DNA from: Sphagnum magellanicum
Lineage: Eukaryota; Streptophyta; Sphagnopsida; Sphagnales; Sphagnaceae
NCBI GenBank assembly: GCA_021904315.1
Contig: CM038910.1
Coordinates: 7,316,001 to 7,380,000, forward strand
Direction of reading: 5' to 3'
DNA length: 64,000 nucleotides
Positions 12,865 to 25,900 of this stretch are shown piece by piece (the stretch's first letter is position 1; every line of letters starts with the position of its first letter). Both the position numbers and the translations under genes were made by a program. Below the pieces are notes generated by a model, which worked only from the letters and a program-made list of their open reading frames with translations, did no database searches and was not told where the DNA came from.

Positions 12865-13043
12865 TGACCCCTTTCCTCAATTACTTTGTTCATGTGATCT
12901 TTTTGAAAGGTGAACTTGGTTTCTTTCAAAGAGATGTCCTTCATGTTTTGATAAATTTTACCTTCATTTGTGTTGCATACTCACAAATTTTGGACATGAT
13001 CACATGTTCAAAACACACACTTGAATAAGGTTTCTAGGTGAAA

Positions 13044-13603
13044 GCATGGTAAAATGGACAATCAATGTACTTTGCAACATAAATGGAAAGTAGCCATAAA
13101 GTATAACTTGATATTTTGAACTTAAAAAATACTATTTGATTTAATGATTAATATGATTTTTTAAAAATCTCTATTACAATTATATTTAAGAGCAACATAT
13201 TTTAAATAAATTTAATTAAATTCATTGAAATTCAAAAAAATGTCAAAACTTTTCAAAATACATGCAAATAGATTAAATATACTATTTTTTCTACTTTCAA
13301 GTTAATGGAGGCTTAGAAGATGCTTATGTGCTTTCAAATTGTGCATATTGTAATCATAATAACATTGAACTTCTAATGTAAAAATAACTTTGGACACCAT
13401 ATTGACCAATAAATTTTTAAGTTACTTGTTAACTATTATTATTATTATTTCAAAATGTTTATTCAACTTACCACAAACTCAATGGAGGCCATGATGGTTT
13501 TATATTTTTAGTGACAACAAATTTTAATTTATTTTCTTATGTGTATGTCAAAAATTATAAATTAAAATTTGGGTAGATGACTTTCATGTTTATTTTACCA
13601 TGC
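13044..13603 (+). mobile_element. ~0.6-kb TIR element, copy 2
   Basis: The left end GCATGGTAAAATGGAC and right end GTTTATTTTACCATGC form an imperfect inverted repeat (13 of the 15 core positions match, extended by one GC pair). The interior aligns with copy 1: AAAGTAGCCATAAAGTA, ATACTATTTTTTCTACTTTCAAGTTAATGG, a TTGTGCATATTGTAATCA block, and CACAAACTCAATGGAGGCCATGATGG. It contains no coding sequence. Confidence 0.6.
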
Positions 13604-14518
13604 TTTTTCCCTTCCCCAATTGGAGCACATCAAACAAACAAATTTTGTGATAAGGTAGAATTCAAGGTAAGCAAGTTCTTGCCTTCATCTTAATTCGTTC
13701 AAGAAATCACTTCATTGTCAATTAGAACTCAACCATAAAAGGCTTCATTATCTTCATTAAGGTTGGTCTTTGTAGCCCTAAATAAATAAATTATAACATG
13801 GCAAGGAACCCAATTGCAATTTAGGAAATTCATGATTCTAAAGCAAATGTGTCAAAATCCATTTGATACATCCACAAGTCAAAGGTCACACTAATTGTCT
13901 CACATTATGCCAAATCAAGAAAAACATTGATGTCCATAGTCTTAGCAAACATGAGAGGGATGCTTTATGTGACAGGTCGATTATACAAAGAGAAATGAAC
14001 TTTATCATTTTGCAACGTTACCAAACCTTGTCACCAAGGACATTCCACCATAAATGAAATTTTGTATCTTTGTGCAACAAATAACACCAAGCCTTCAATG
14101 AAGTGTAGTTGCACTAGATTAAAGTTCTTCTACGGTTGTTAGATTTCAATTCAAAAAAACTAGTGATGATATAAGGTGTAACTCCCTTGTGGTTATTAGT
14201 CTTTTAAAGTTAAGACTAGCAAGCTCCTCTCCCTATTTTTTATTGAATTTTATTTAATGATGAACATTCCATGTTTGTTGTCAATATGTTTTTTCACAAA
14301 GGTAATCATGTGTTGAGGATTTTTTGTGACAAGTCCTTTGTGGCATTAAACTTGGTGGGGGTAGCAAATGACACATTCCATGGTCTAGTTCACATCTAGC
14401 ATGATCTATTCAATATTATTATTAATTAAAAAACCCCCTGACAATAACAATGTGGTAATGAATAAACAACTCATTGTGTAATGGTTTTGCCCATTGTTAT
14501 ATGTCAAGCAAATGAACA

Positions 14519-15367
14519 TTATAGGCAATGAAATTGTGGGACATGGTTAGGTAATTTAAATGCAAAATGAATAGGTTTATGATCTATCCAAAAAACCTAT
14601 GTCGTTCTTGATATGCATTGTTTTGATGGGTTGTTTGACCAAATGTGATCTAGTTGTGAACCATATATTGTTGTGTTTTCTTGAAATTGAAGTTTCATTT
14701 TATTGATAGTCATAAACTCAAATAAATGCCTTACTTCTAAAGTTTGTTTTTTTAGTACATCCACATTAAAATCCCCTAAAACAATTATTGGACAAATAGT
14801 GGGAGATTTTGATATTAGTTTTTGAAGTGTAGATAAAAAAATTGTTAAAGAGAAAGATGGGGGTTTATAAATTGCAATTTTGTGAACTACTCAATGAGTG
14901 TTGGTATTGAAGGATGCAACTATGAATCCTGATCCAAACATAGTTACAAATTCACATGAATCAAATACAATACTTCTAGCATACAATAACATGGTTCCTT
15001 GACTTCCGTATGTAACAATTGACTTGTATTTTGAGTGATTTGAATATTGATGTGAAGATTTATTTTGAGTTTTGACTTTATTTTCATTCAAGCATAGAAT
15101 ATGAGATGTTTGCAAATTGTGATTCATTTCAATATTTTGAAAATGAACCGATAGGGATCTTGTGTTCAATGATTGAATTATTGTGTGTGTTTGTCTAAAA
15201 GGTTGCAAATATGGTACACACAATTGCCATTGAATTGTTATTTTTAAACATTGCATTTCATTTGAAACACATTTGTCAATTAAAAAATTTATTTCAACTA
15301 AAAATGCAAGTAAATACAATTTTTTTTTTCCTCTTACGTGAGATAATGTTGTTTGTGATGTAAACAT
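14519..15367 (-). pseudogene. Helitron/Helentron-like helicase tail fused to EEP endonuclease, two premature stops
   Basis: One minus-strand frame runs 15367 to 14519 with only two in-frame stops (TGA at 14891-14893, TAG at 14597-14599). Its start, TTLSHVRGKKKLYLLAFL...NEMQCLK, resembles the C-terminal motif-VI region of Pif1/Helitron helicases (usual form ALSRV..LYLL...EM.RL). Then follow NTRSLSVHFQNI, SHILCLNENK and GTMLLYARS; past the first stop come IAIYKPPSFSLTIFL, IIVLGDFNVDVL and TIYGSQLDHIWSN; past the second, DHKPIHFAFKLP. GDFN, LDHIW and DH are the signature blocks of an endonuclease/exonuclease/phosphatase domain. Helicase followed by EEP nuclease is the Helentron (endonuclease-bearing Helitron) order. 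A LINE endonuclease is the alternative, but no reverse transcriptase follows and a helicase-like tail precedes. It cannot make a full protein as it stands. Confidence 0.65.
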
Positions 15368-15529
15368 TTGGAGGCGAATGTAAACATGTGTGATTTAGTA
15401 ATGTAATGTTTGTAAGATTGTGGGTTGTAGTTCAAAATGTGTTGAGGACTTTAATAAATTGGTCATCAGTTTGATGCATGACCTGGGTGAGTTCAAAATA
15501 ATGAATGTAAACTATGAACTTTGGAAATT

Positions 15530-15770
15530 GGAAACTAAAAATTTAAAGTTTGAAATAAAAAAATTGAAGTCTGAAATTTGAAAATTGAAAATCTGTAGTT
15601 TGAAATCTAACATCTGAAATGTAAAGTTTGAAATTTGAAGTTTTGAAAATTGGAAAACTAAAAATCTAATGTTTGAGATCTGAAAATTTGCAATTGGAAA
15701 TTTAAAATCTAAAAAAATAAAAATTGAAATTAGATAAATTGTAAATTAGTGAAGTTTGAAAAACCACAAT
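15530..15770 (+). repeat. Degenerate (AAATTTGAAATCTG)n minisatellite
   Basis: Roughly 240 bases consist of shuffled variants of AAATTTGAAAATTGAAAATCTGAAGTTTG, with unit length around 14-20 bases and strong drift. It separates the endonuclease relic from the RPA-like relic and has probably expanded within the decayed element. Confidence 0.55.
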
Positions 15771-15918
15771 GTGAAATTCTTTAATATTGTCAATCAAGTT
15801 TTTTGACAAGATTTTTACACGCTAACGAGTTCTTATCATGGTGCAATTTTGCATATTTGATGAGGTCCCCAATAGGATTCAATGAAAGGGATCTGTGAGT
15901 TTTGATGTTCGACAACTT

Positions 15919-17292
15919 CTAAATAATCTCAATGTGATTCACATGCAGTAATTTAAGAAGGGCCTCCTCGTTAATATCAACAATTGCTTTAATCCACTTA
16001 GATTTCATGATCACATCTACTGGTTCATCAAGTGAGCGAATACAACCTTTCAAGTTCCCGATCAAAGCACATGTATTGGTTACCTTACAACTGTTGCAAT
16101 AAAAGAGATCGTTATCTTGCTTTGATATTTTAGCCAAGTGACATGTTTCGCAAACCCATTTGAATAGGCAATGTTGATTTGGGGATAAACAAATATCTAG
16201 CCACCTACATTTCACCAAAAGATGTGCAATGTTAGTTTATCGCCACAAGCTTAATAGCAACACCTACAATCTACTTGGAGATGTTAAGGTCAACAATCTT
16301 TCAAAGAAAAATACATGATAAATTTGCACACAAATGCAATTTGCTACTTGATAAATAAGGTTATTTTCATACCTTTGTTGTGACGAGTCGAGCACCAAGC
16401 CCGTTGTAAAGTATGTGCAATAGAGTCAATCGCATAATTAAGTCTTCATTGACAACTGGTGTAAAATTGTTACTGGATTTGTTTAGTACTGAACTACACC
16501 TACTAATGTTGCACACATGTTTTTACCAAAGTTAATGTGGGAACTTCAGTGCGGAATTGTTGAGCCAAAAAATCGTACTCCTTATGAAACATTGGTTGGA
16601 AACTCATTTGCACACGTTGCAAGGTGCATGGAGATTCAAGATTTTATATGGCGAAGAACAAACAAATAATATGCAAGATATATAATGTCAAAAAGTTTGA
16701 ATATAAGCCATTTGGACATTTTTCGAAGAATTTCCATCCGCTACAATGAGTTCAAAACATTCGTCTACTTTTCCTTGGAATTGTATAACAACAACGACAA
16801 TTGATGTTGCCGCCCACTTGTCGTGAATCCTTTTATTGAAAAATGCAATAGTGTCTACATGAAAAAAATGCAAACTATAATCAAGTTTATCGAAAATCAA
16901 TACCTCAATTGAAATTATCAACTGCAAGGAGAGATCAAGATCTCCCCTTTCGAATTTTGCCCTTGTTTAGAAAATGAAAAATTTTCAATCCTCAAATGAT
17001 TCCCTTTTATGAACTTGACTTTGTGAAAATTGATAAGGGAACCTCCAATTGTAACAATAACAATACATAAACCATGAATATCTATCACATCTACATGCAA
17101 ATAATTGTAAGGAACAATCTTGTCATAGTTCCCATATCTATTCATGACAAAACAATCAAAATTTATGTTTTTAATTTTTGAGTCCAAATTGTTGATGACA
17201 ACAATTGCATGGCTTGTTCTTGTTAACACTTGCCATGTTAATAAAGAAAAATGTAAAGCAAGTCTAAACAATGTAATATGCAACAAAGACAA
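15919..17292 (-). pseudogene. RPA-like OB-fold/zinc-ribbon fragments, broken
   Basis: Three minus-strand open segments are in order. 17292-16918 contains HVDVIDIHGLCIVIV...KFIKGNHLRIENF. 16927-16688 contains IHDKWAATSIVVVVIQF...FELIVADGNSSKNVQ. 16218-15919 contains KWVCETC, 14 residues, CNSC, then KWIKAIVDINEEALLKLL. The first two resemble OB-fold strands and the last the zinc ribbon of the large RPA subunit's C-terminal domain. Stops and frame changes lie between them, and a donor-like GTATGA at about 16373 leaves room for introns. Plant Helitrons often carry RPA-like genes, which fits the neighbour at 14519-15367 on the same strand. The similarity is weak and read by eye; a cellular RPA/POT1-type gene fragment is an alternative. 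Confidence 0.35.
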
Positions 17293-20200
17293 CTTGCAAG
17301 TGGACTACTTAAAGAATGTGCACACAAATTGAGAGAGGAAAATAAATAATAACAAACAAAGCAAAACTCAATGAAACAAATGACATGAAAAAAACTAGAA
17401 GCTAAATAGGAGTTGTGTGCATCATATGTGCGTTTGCAAAGTAACATATAAACAAAAGTTTTTTTATTGTTACACAATTTTGATTATTCAACTTCTAGGG
17501 CATATTAATGTTTTAAATCCAAGAGGTATAGGGTATAATGTTTAAGAGTTATAGGGTATAAGGTTTAAAAGGTACAAGGTATATGGTTTAGAGTTATTCC
17601 TATTGTGTTGCTAATTGGAATTGTTATTTTTTTGTTTTGTTGCTTGGAGTTACTATTGGATATGGAATGTTGTTGGATCTATTGTAGTGTTTTTGCTATT
17701 GGAGTTGTTGTAATTGTTGTGCAGTAGTGCTGGTTGGTTGTTGTTGTTATAGTTATTTCCAATTTTTTATTTATTTCTTGAACTATTGTATCAAAATTTG
17801 TAACAACACCCAAAAACAAATATGAAGCAATGACAATTAAAACTAGATGATTAGAGCTCATGGGCAATCAGACTACCCAATTACTTCATCAACTCCTAAC
17901 AATGGTGTAGATAATTATACAAATCCACCCTAAATTTTGGTTAAATTAACAAAATCTGCATCCTGAGTTTCTATCACATTTCCAGAAGCAACAACAAAAC
18001 TTAGTCATTATGTTGGATAGCACTCATAAACTCCAAATATTGAAGGTCACATTCCTCTCAATGGAAATCTAGTGAATAAATGTAGAAGAATGGACAGTGT
18101 AAAAGAAAAACCAAAAGGAAACAACTATATTATCCACTTGTAGAAATTGAACAAAAATCCACACCATTGAACATGAACATAATTCAATATACCTTGCTCA
18201 CTGGCAGTGTATTCCCAAAGGTTTTGATCAAATAAAAAAATGGCTTAAATGATAGTTCCCCATTCTCCTTTTTTTTTTTTTCACTAGGTTCTATAGTAAA
18301 ATTGAATACTAACCAACAACCCCTATATTAAGGAGAACAAAAGGATTCACACATCAATACTTCCTCCACCATGCAACAAAATGAACACAAAACATCTCAC
18401 AAAAGGAGATGACATTTTCCCACTAACATAATCCAAAACAAATCAAACCCCAAAATCAAAAGGCAATTATAAAAACAAGACACCAAAACCTCTAAGATGC
18501 ATATGAGGCAAAACAACAATTAATGATATTTCTAATACACTGATGAAATGACAACCTCTTTAAAGGAGGGGTCAAATTTCCTTCATTTCAAATCACCTTT
18601 ATAGGATGACCAATTGAATAGCTAACACCATCAACTTGTTGAATAACTAACAATTAGTTGACCACCTTTTCAAACACATACATCTTCATATATTTATTTT
18701 ATAACAATTGACACAATTTATTCACTCTAGATATGATATTTAGATCTCAAAGACATTATCTATTTTAGTTGCATGACTCTAAAAGCTTATGAACAGACAC
18801 TAGACACAATAAACTAACTAGTTAGTGTGAACATTAGCAGCAAGGTAAGGCCTGAAGTGTGCATCAGGACTTCTATGTGATTGCTTGTCAATGGCAAAAT
18901 TAGAATGTAATGTAATGAGATTATGAAACCTTGGCAACTAATCAATCTACTTTTAATTAAATAGCACATGTGTACATGACCCTACCTAGGGTCTTGAACA
19001 TGTTTTCAATACTTGGAAAAACTTGTACATTTACAATCCAATAACATGTATATCTATAATTCTAGTAGCAAACACCAATGATAAATGTGATGAACACCAA
19101 TTCCAAATCAAATGTAAAATAATCACAAATTCACTTACATAAACTAGTTACATGCTTATATTTTGGCACCATTTACACTTCATTAGAGTAGGGTGCTTGT
19201 ATTTTCAAGTGCACCTATTTCTTCAAAATTTTCTATGTATTATAACTTGCAGAGATGGGGGTCTAGAAACCTAAGCGATTGCTACAGGCCTGTTCTATAG
19301 TTGAAGCCATTTTAGTGGCATCAAGATCGACATTGCAAACATTTGCAAACATTCGCATGTGCTTCATGTTGTACTATGTGAATGGCCCACAATGTGACTC
19401 AAAGGTGTGTGCCTGCATTCAAAATGTTCCAAAATAAGGAAGAAATACAAAGATTCAGTTAAGATATGCACCACATGAAAATTAAGAAAAAAGATAAAAA
19501 TTTGGTTAGGACATACATCGCATGGGAAGAGGTATTGCAAATGTAGCAGGAACAACAAATATGAAAACTAGGAATATCACATTGAGAATAAGCCATAAGG
19601 TTTGATTCAGTTGAAGCATTTAGACCAAAAAGATAAGGGATTAAACTAGATGAGCTTGAAACAAAACACTATCAAGATGGTGCTACTCATCAAGTGTTAC
19701 CAAATGACATCAAGTAGGAAGTAGTTCACGAGGGCTTTGGTCAATGTAAATATAGACAAATTTCAGCTACCCCCCAAGTTCAATTACCCCCCAAGCATGT
19801 CATCAATGAGCACATACCTTTTTTTAATGATATCATGTCTTTTCTGGTTACTGAAATCTACATTTGAAAGGTTCAGGTGAAAAAAATAACACACTAATGA
19901 AGCACTACAATTGCTACAAGATTTGTTACTTATCACATCATGGGCGGCATGGGAGAAATCAAATTTTCATTTTTTGGAACATATGGAGGAGTAAAACCAC
20001 CACCCATTGTCTCTTCATCTAAAATCAAACTTGCATGAAACCATCATAATCATGTTTCCTACCCTCAAATAACATGCACCTTATGCTCCATGAGTATATC
20101 CACCAAGATCCACTTGGGAAATTCTCCATTTCACCTTTCGAAAATAAATAGGGAAGCAAGTGAAAACAAATCAATGCAAATTACACACCACAATGAAAGT

Positions 20201-22013
20201 ATGAAAAAGTCCTCCAACAGTTTGGTGATAAAGAAAAAAGAAAAATCCACCAAAGTTCAAAAAAGTCCATCAAAGCATGTCATCTCTCACAACCATTGAA
20301 ATTATGGTAAAAGGGGTGGTGGTTCCGTTGCTCCTGCCACTGTTTTAAGGTTTCATCGAAAACCTAATGTACTTAGGGTTACATCTACCCAAACATGGAA
20401 AATTACATCCATGTGAAAATTTTCATTATTTGAACACTTGTCATCTCCAGATTGGCCAACGAGTGAGCGAATTTTTTATCCCCAAATCCAAATCCTACAC
20501 AGATGCATAGTCTTTTCCCTATGGGCATAACCAACAAATGAAAGCCTTCAAATTGCTTCCAATTGTTGGAATTGTATATCTAAATAACTTCCCCTTACAA
20601 AAATCATCTCTTCATGAATTTTAAAATTTTGTAACATATAATTGTCTAGAAACCATGTCTAAGTTTCTCCAACCTCAACATCCCACAAATCATTAATATT
20701 CAAGAATTCATTTCATCCACAAATCATTAGTATTCAAAAACTCATTTGTAAGTTTTACCATTTCATGATTCCATGAAAAAATCAACCATGTAACATAAAT
20801 TGCTACCTTGACCCTTTTTAACACCTTCTCTTCATCCAAGACATAGGATTTTTAACTCAAAATGCTTATCACCAACAAAGTAATGGAACATCACAACAAT
20901 ATACCAACCACTAAACTAACATAATGATAAACAAATAGATAAGCATTGGACTCAAATTTTAAACTACTAATATGAACATGAAGTTTGGATTTAAAAGCTC
21001 AAATAATTTGGATTTTTAAAACTAAAGTTCACAAACCAAATTTATAGTCCAAGGTTCAAATTTAGCAACTTGAATCCATAACTCTTCCCAAGCTCACATC
21101 GAACATTCATCTACTAAACAATTTCAAGAAAGATGCATGTACCTTATTAAGGTTTAGTTTATAAGTTTGAAATATGCACCATGTTGCTAATATTGAAACA
21201 TTGTCTTCAATAAGTGTAGTGCATTTATTTCATACCATGTTGAAGAACATTTTAAAATCTTGAGGGTGCATTTGGACTCCTAAATATGCACTATGCACCC
21301 TACATTAATACATGTGAAACAACCTTGAAAACAAGTGTATAACATTATCAATCGTAGTGGGTGCAAGATTGCTAAGAGGGATTTAATATGAATAAAAGTA
21401 GAGAAACTATTGCACATTGGATTGATCCCCTCTTAAACACAATATCTTAAAAAATAAAGACTTAATTACTAAGATTTCCACATACCTTTGTTGAAATTTG
21501 AGTTGATAGCTAAGCTCAATGAGTATACCAGCCCAACCTTGGTCAAGTGGGGCTTAACCTATATTTGGCTTGTAAAACCTTGGATGTTTTTGGAAATCAT
21601 ATATGGAAGGCACCTTATATACATGAATAATTTATTTTCAAAGCGTGGAAATGCCTTACATCTAAATAGTAGGTGTAAAATGTCTTTGGCCATGGTGAAG
21701 ATCAACATCTATGTTGGTACCTTCACCTTCTTGAGTAAGGATTCCTAGAGCTAATAAAACCAAGGAAATGTTAAATTTGGAGTCAAAGTTCCTAAGTTAT
21801 CCAAGGATGGAATATTTACAATGTTTAGAAGCAACCCCAAAGACATCAGTTCTTTTCTCTCAAACCATGAGAACCAAAGCTTTGAATGCCCTGGGATCAC
21901 ATGTTGAAACTTGCTCTCTCGTGGTCTTGGTATCTTTGATCTTGAATAGATGGTGGATAAGAAAGAGTTTCCCTCCTATGAACCTTTTTCTTTTGAATTC
22001 TATGATAAAGCCA
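17293..22013. other. AT-rich intergenic DNA, no gene recognised
   Basis: No coding gene is supported. Notable pieces are a degenerate GGTATAGGGTATAA tract at 17505-17600, a fragment at about 17850-18010 that resembles sequence in an FGT1 intron and upstream of FGT1, a 34-base direct duplication at about 20686-20750 (CACAAATCATTAATATTCAA), and a less AT-rich patch at 21480-22020 with two short open frames lacking any recognisable domain. That patch could be an unrecognised mobile-element relic. Confidence 0.45.
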
Positions 22014-22150
22014 AAGTGATGACCATCCATAAGAAGATTTAGCCAAATTTGGGTATAGATCAGATACCAAAGGGGGAAAAGAAAAGCGCATCCTTTTAAA
22101 TATTTTTTTCATTACTTAGTAGAACCAAATATAAAAATCTGGCAATTTTT
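22014..22150 (-). repeat. Dispersed palindromic repeat, copy C (minus strand)
   Basis: Read on the minus strand: AATTGCCAGATTTTTATATTTGGTTCTAC...AAGGATGCG, a T/C-rich spacer, CCCAAATTTGGCTAAATCTTCTTATGGATGGTCATCAC. The order of blocks is the same as in copies B, E and F. Confidence 0.7.
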
Positions 22151-22891
22151 TCTTTTCTTTTTTTCTTTCTTCTTCTTTTAATTAATTAATTATTATTTTT
22201 TGACTCTTGTGGTTGAGACCCCCCCAAAAAACACTTCATTTTCAAATTTTTCATTTACTTTTTTTTTTCTTTTTGATGAAATTTTGCCAGTAAAAAAAAT
22301 GGTTGCTTTCTATGAAACCATGAGCCAATAAACTTGAAGCTTGAGGGAGGATCACATACCTATTGGAACTTGTTTTGTTGTCTTGGTATCATATTGCAGA
22401 ATCCATGCTAACTTATGTCAGGATTTTGTCCTATATATACATATATATGGTGTCTTATATTATGGAGCTTCAGCTCATGCATGATGATACATCCTTCTAA
22501 AGCATTTCACTGTTTTTAAACTCTAGTTGCCACCAGGTGCCTTAAGTGAGCCACAACACCCACCAGTGCACCATGGAGGACTGATGATATGGGGCCATGA
22601 AACCCTATTTGATTATATTCCTCTCCCATAGCTAACCATGGTAGTTAGTTATGTACTAAACATCCACATGTATCTACCTACCTAGTAGTCACCAAGTGCC
22701 TTCCTTTCTTACCTACCAACATAGTAACCATTTATATTATCTACCTCCTAGCCTATGATACTTACCCTCTTATCTAGGCAATGCAAGGTGAAAGTAAGCC
22801 AATTTACAATTTATGTAAAAACCGGCTTGTTTTTTTTATAGTGTAAGTGTAGGTTCATTTAGCCAATGTAATCTGGCCTTTGATAGTACGT

Positions 22892-22957
22892 GGGCTTTAT
22901 GAAAAGCTTAATGCCCATGGGTGCGTATCCGCGGGATTTATGCTTTTCATAAAGCCC
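22892..22957. repeat. 16-bp perfect inverted repeat, 34-base loop
   Basis: GGGCTTTATGAAAAGC at 22892-22907 is matched by its exact reverse complement at 22942-22957. A shorter related piece (AAAGCCCCTCACCATAGGCTTTTT) follows at about 23037. No gene lies beside it; it may be the end region of a mobile element. Confidence 0.7.
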
Positions 22958-25900
22958 CTCAATTTTTTTATTTAAAAAAATTGCAACACCAAATAGGTAC
23001 ATGTTAAAAAACCCAAGTTGAATTTTATGCCGAGTAAAGCCCCTCACCATAGGCTTTTTACCCTACACATTTTACACAATAGGTTACCAAGGTGGAACCT
23101 TGGTAACTTAGTTGTGGTTCATCCACCAGAGATAACCACCGTAGAGCCATTAACCAGTGTTGTCTGGTTCCTACTTTTCATGAGAACCTGGGGGGTCCTT
23201 GGTTCTTGTTCAAGGAATTTTTTTAATAAAAAAATCTCCTTGGACAAGGACTCGAGGTTGAAAAAACAAAACATTAATTTAAAAAAAAAGAAAAAGAAAA
23301 AGAACAATTAGAACCTGTACAAGACTTGGTGAGGTAGAGAAATTTTTTATCTTTATATTTTGACACCACACATGGTATCCATAATAAAAATATTCAAAAA
23401 AATAAAATAAAACTTTTCTATTTATTATCAATTTCCTTGTCTAAGTACATACATTCGATTATCAATTAACATATATATTTCTTTAAGTGTTACTTACCGA
23501 TTATGCATAAAGGTTGGTTGTCAAATATTCGCCTTTGAGAACTGCCCAAATAAGTTTTAGGGTTCATATTTTTCTAATAAATCTTTTAAAATTTCATTAT
23601 TAACCAAGATTGTGCCTTTGCCCTCATGCTTTCTGTGGGGCCTTTGTAATAGGCAAAAACAAAACAAATTTATGCCATAACTATTATGTCAAATTTGTAT
23701 CTTTCAAGCCAAAATGGATATAAGGCATCTACACAATCTCCAAGAAATCTCTAATTCCAATCTAAATAGAAAGAAGATGCAAAATATGTCAAATAAGTTT
23801 AGGGTTTAGGGTTTAAGCATTGAAAGCCCTCCTATACGAAACATTCCCAACATCCAAGTAAGTTATTACATTTCAACAATTCAATACTCGACCTAACACC
23901 CATAAGAATCTTGCCCATTTTTTGGGATGCTACATATCAAGTGGGTAAGTTTTCTAATTGGTTTTCAGAAAATTTAATAATTAATAGGTAAGTTATTAAT
24001 CACCTCATTGATAAATGGGTTTTTTTTCACGAATAGCCAATGAACATTTTCATAATAGGTTTCCAGTGACTGGTGCACTGGTGGGTCTAAGGTTGTGGTT
24101 TAAACAAAGGGTTTAACATAGGGATTATGTGTAGTGTAATGGTTTGGTATTAGTGAATTATGTAGCGTAATGGCTAAGCTAGCTTAGTACAATGAGAAAT
24201 CATGAAATGTAATTTCTTGTTGTAGTGGTGGGAGGCCCATCATATGGGACCATCTTACACAGGGCATTTCACAAAACAAAAAAAGTTCAATTGCATAGTT
24301 ATTATGGCTTATAAATTGTTGATCTCAAGGTACATAAACCATCAATTATCATATTTTGCTCAAGGGCTTGACACTTACATTGAAGACTTCCAACATACCT
24401 ACTCTAACTTGAGTCTTTTCTTAACTCAAACATGATGTTAGCTTTAGAATGTGAATCAAATAGTTAAGTGGTTAGGGTTACTTGACATGCCACTTGAGGC
24501 TTGTTGAAAGGTATGGAGGTAACCTACTTGAAACAATGTGCTATGGAAGACTTGTAAATCTTGGGTGCACTCTTTAGCTCTCAAGACAAAGCTCCCAAAA
24601 AAAAGAAGATGATGCATGAACTTCATGATAAGATTATGTTCATTGCTTAACCATGGATTTGCATTAAACTCACCACATTTTGAAATTGGAGGAAAAGTCT
24701 ATTTCTTCCTTGGACTAGAAATGAAACATGCTAAAGTAGGTCAAAAAAAAAAGTTCTCAAATTATATATATATATATTAAAAAAGTTACATTTAAAGAGA
24801 TTAACTTTTTGAAAATTATATGAATGTGTCAAATGTGATATGATTTTTTAAAAAAGTTAGACAAATAGATTAAATTTTTGTTTTAACCTACTTTCAATCT
24901 ATGTTTCAAAAATGGTAATATTTTTCAATTGCACAAAATAACCATTTTCACATTCATACTGAATCAATCAAGTTAATAAACTTGCAATAAATCGATAAAA
25001 TGAATAAAATATTAGAATTCATGGGGATGCCCATACATAATCTATTAAATATAATAAAGACATCCCAAAATTTGTAACATTTTTGACTGCCTAAAATAAA
25101 AAAATAACTTTTATTTGGTGAGCAAGGATAACAAACTAACCTATTTTATTTTGCTTTGACCCCTACACAAAAGGGGCCAAATTTTTGTGTTTTTGAGATT
25201 CACTTGAATTTTTTTGGGATAAATGGTTTTTCAAATTTTCATTCTAAATTCATCATGGTTTGGAATTGGAAGAGAAACCACTTTCCTCTTTATGATATAT
25301 TTTATAACTCACCATAAGACCTACGTCAAAGTTATAAATTTTTTAGGCCCCTAAGGTTCATTATTGATTTTGGGACAAATGAACTCTCAAAATTTCAATC
25401 ATTGATAGGTCTCTCAAAATACAACCAAATAAGACATTGAACCCCATTTTATTGTGTTTATTGAAAAGATCTTTTCAATGTATATCAAGCTACTAATTGT
25501 TGCATGATTTTTCCTTTCAAATTACACCATAAGTGCATTGGACATTTGAAAACAATTGGGACATTTTTGTTTCAACTTTTCATAAGTCTTAATCATTAAG
25601 TTTGTTTTGACAATGTAGGATTATTGCACTTTAGCTCAAATTAAGATATTTTCAAAAAGCTAATATCATTTGATTCGAAGGATATCCGATCCTCAAATAA
25701 CTTATGAACATTTTGGGATTCCTTTAGAGTTTCAAATTTGAAAAAAAACTCAACTTTCTTTACATTTTTATACACTTCTTTCTCATCTTAGAGTTAATTT
25801 AATACCAAAGTAAGCATTATGACACTCTTGCAACAATTCAATTAAAGACCATGAAGCAAAATTTCATCATGGGTAGAGATACATTGCAAATATCATGCAT

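Noticed and set aside
14519..15367. LINE retrotransposon ORF2
   Set aside because: The endonuclease would be expected at the start of ORF2, followed by reverse transcriptase. Here a helicase-like tail precedes it and no RT motif is seen after it on the minus strand. Not fully excluded.
21488..22019. Possible two-exon gene from two adjacent open frames
   Set aside because: No domain or conserved motif, no convincing splice signals between them, and the 3' part runs into dispersed repeat copy C.
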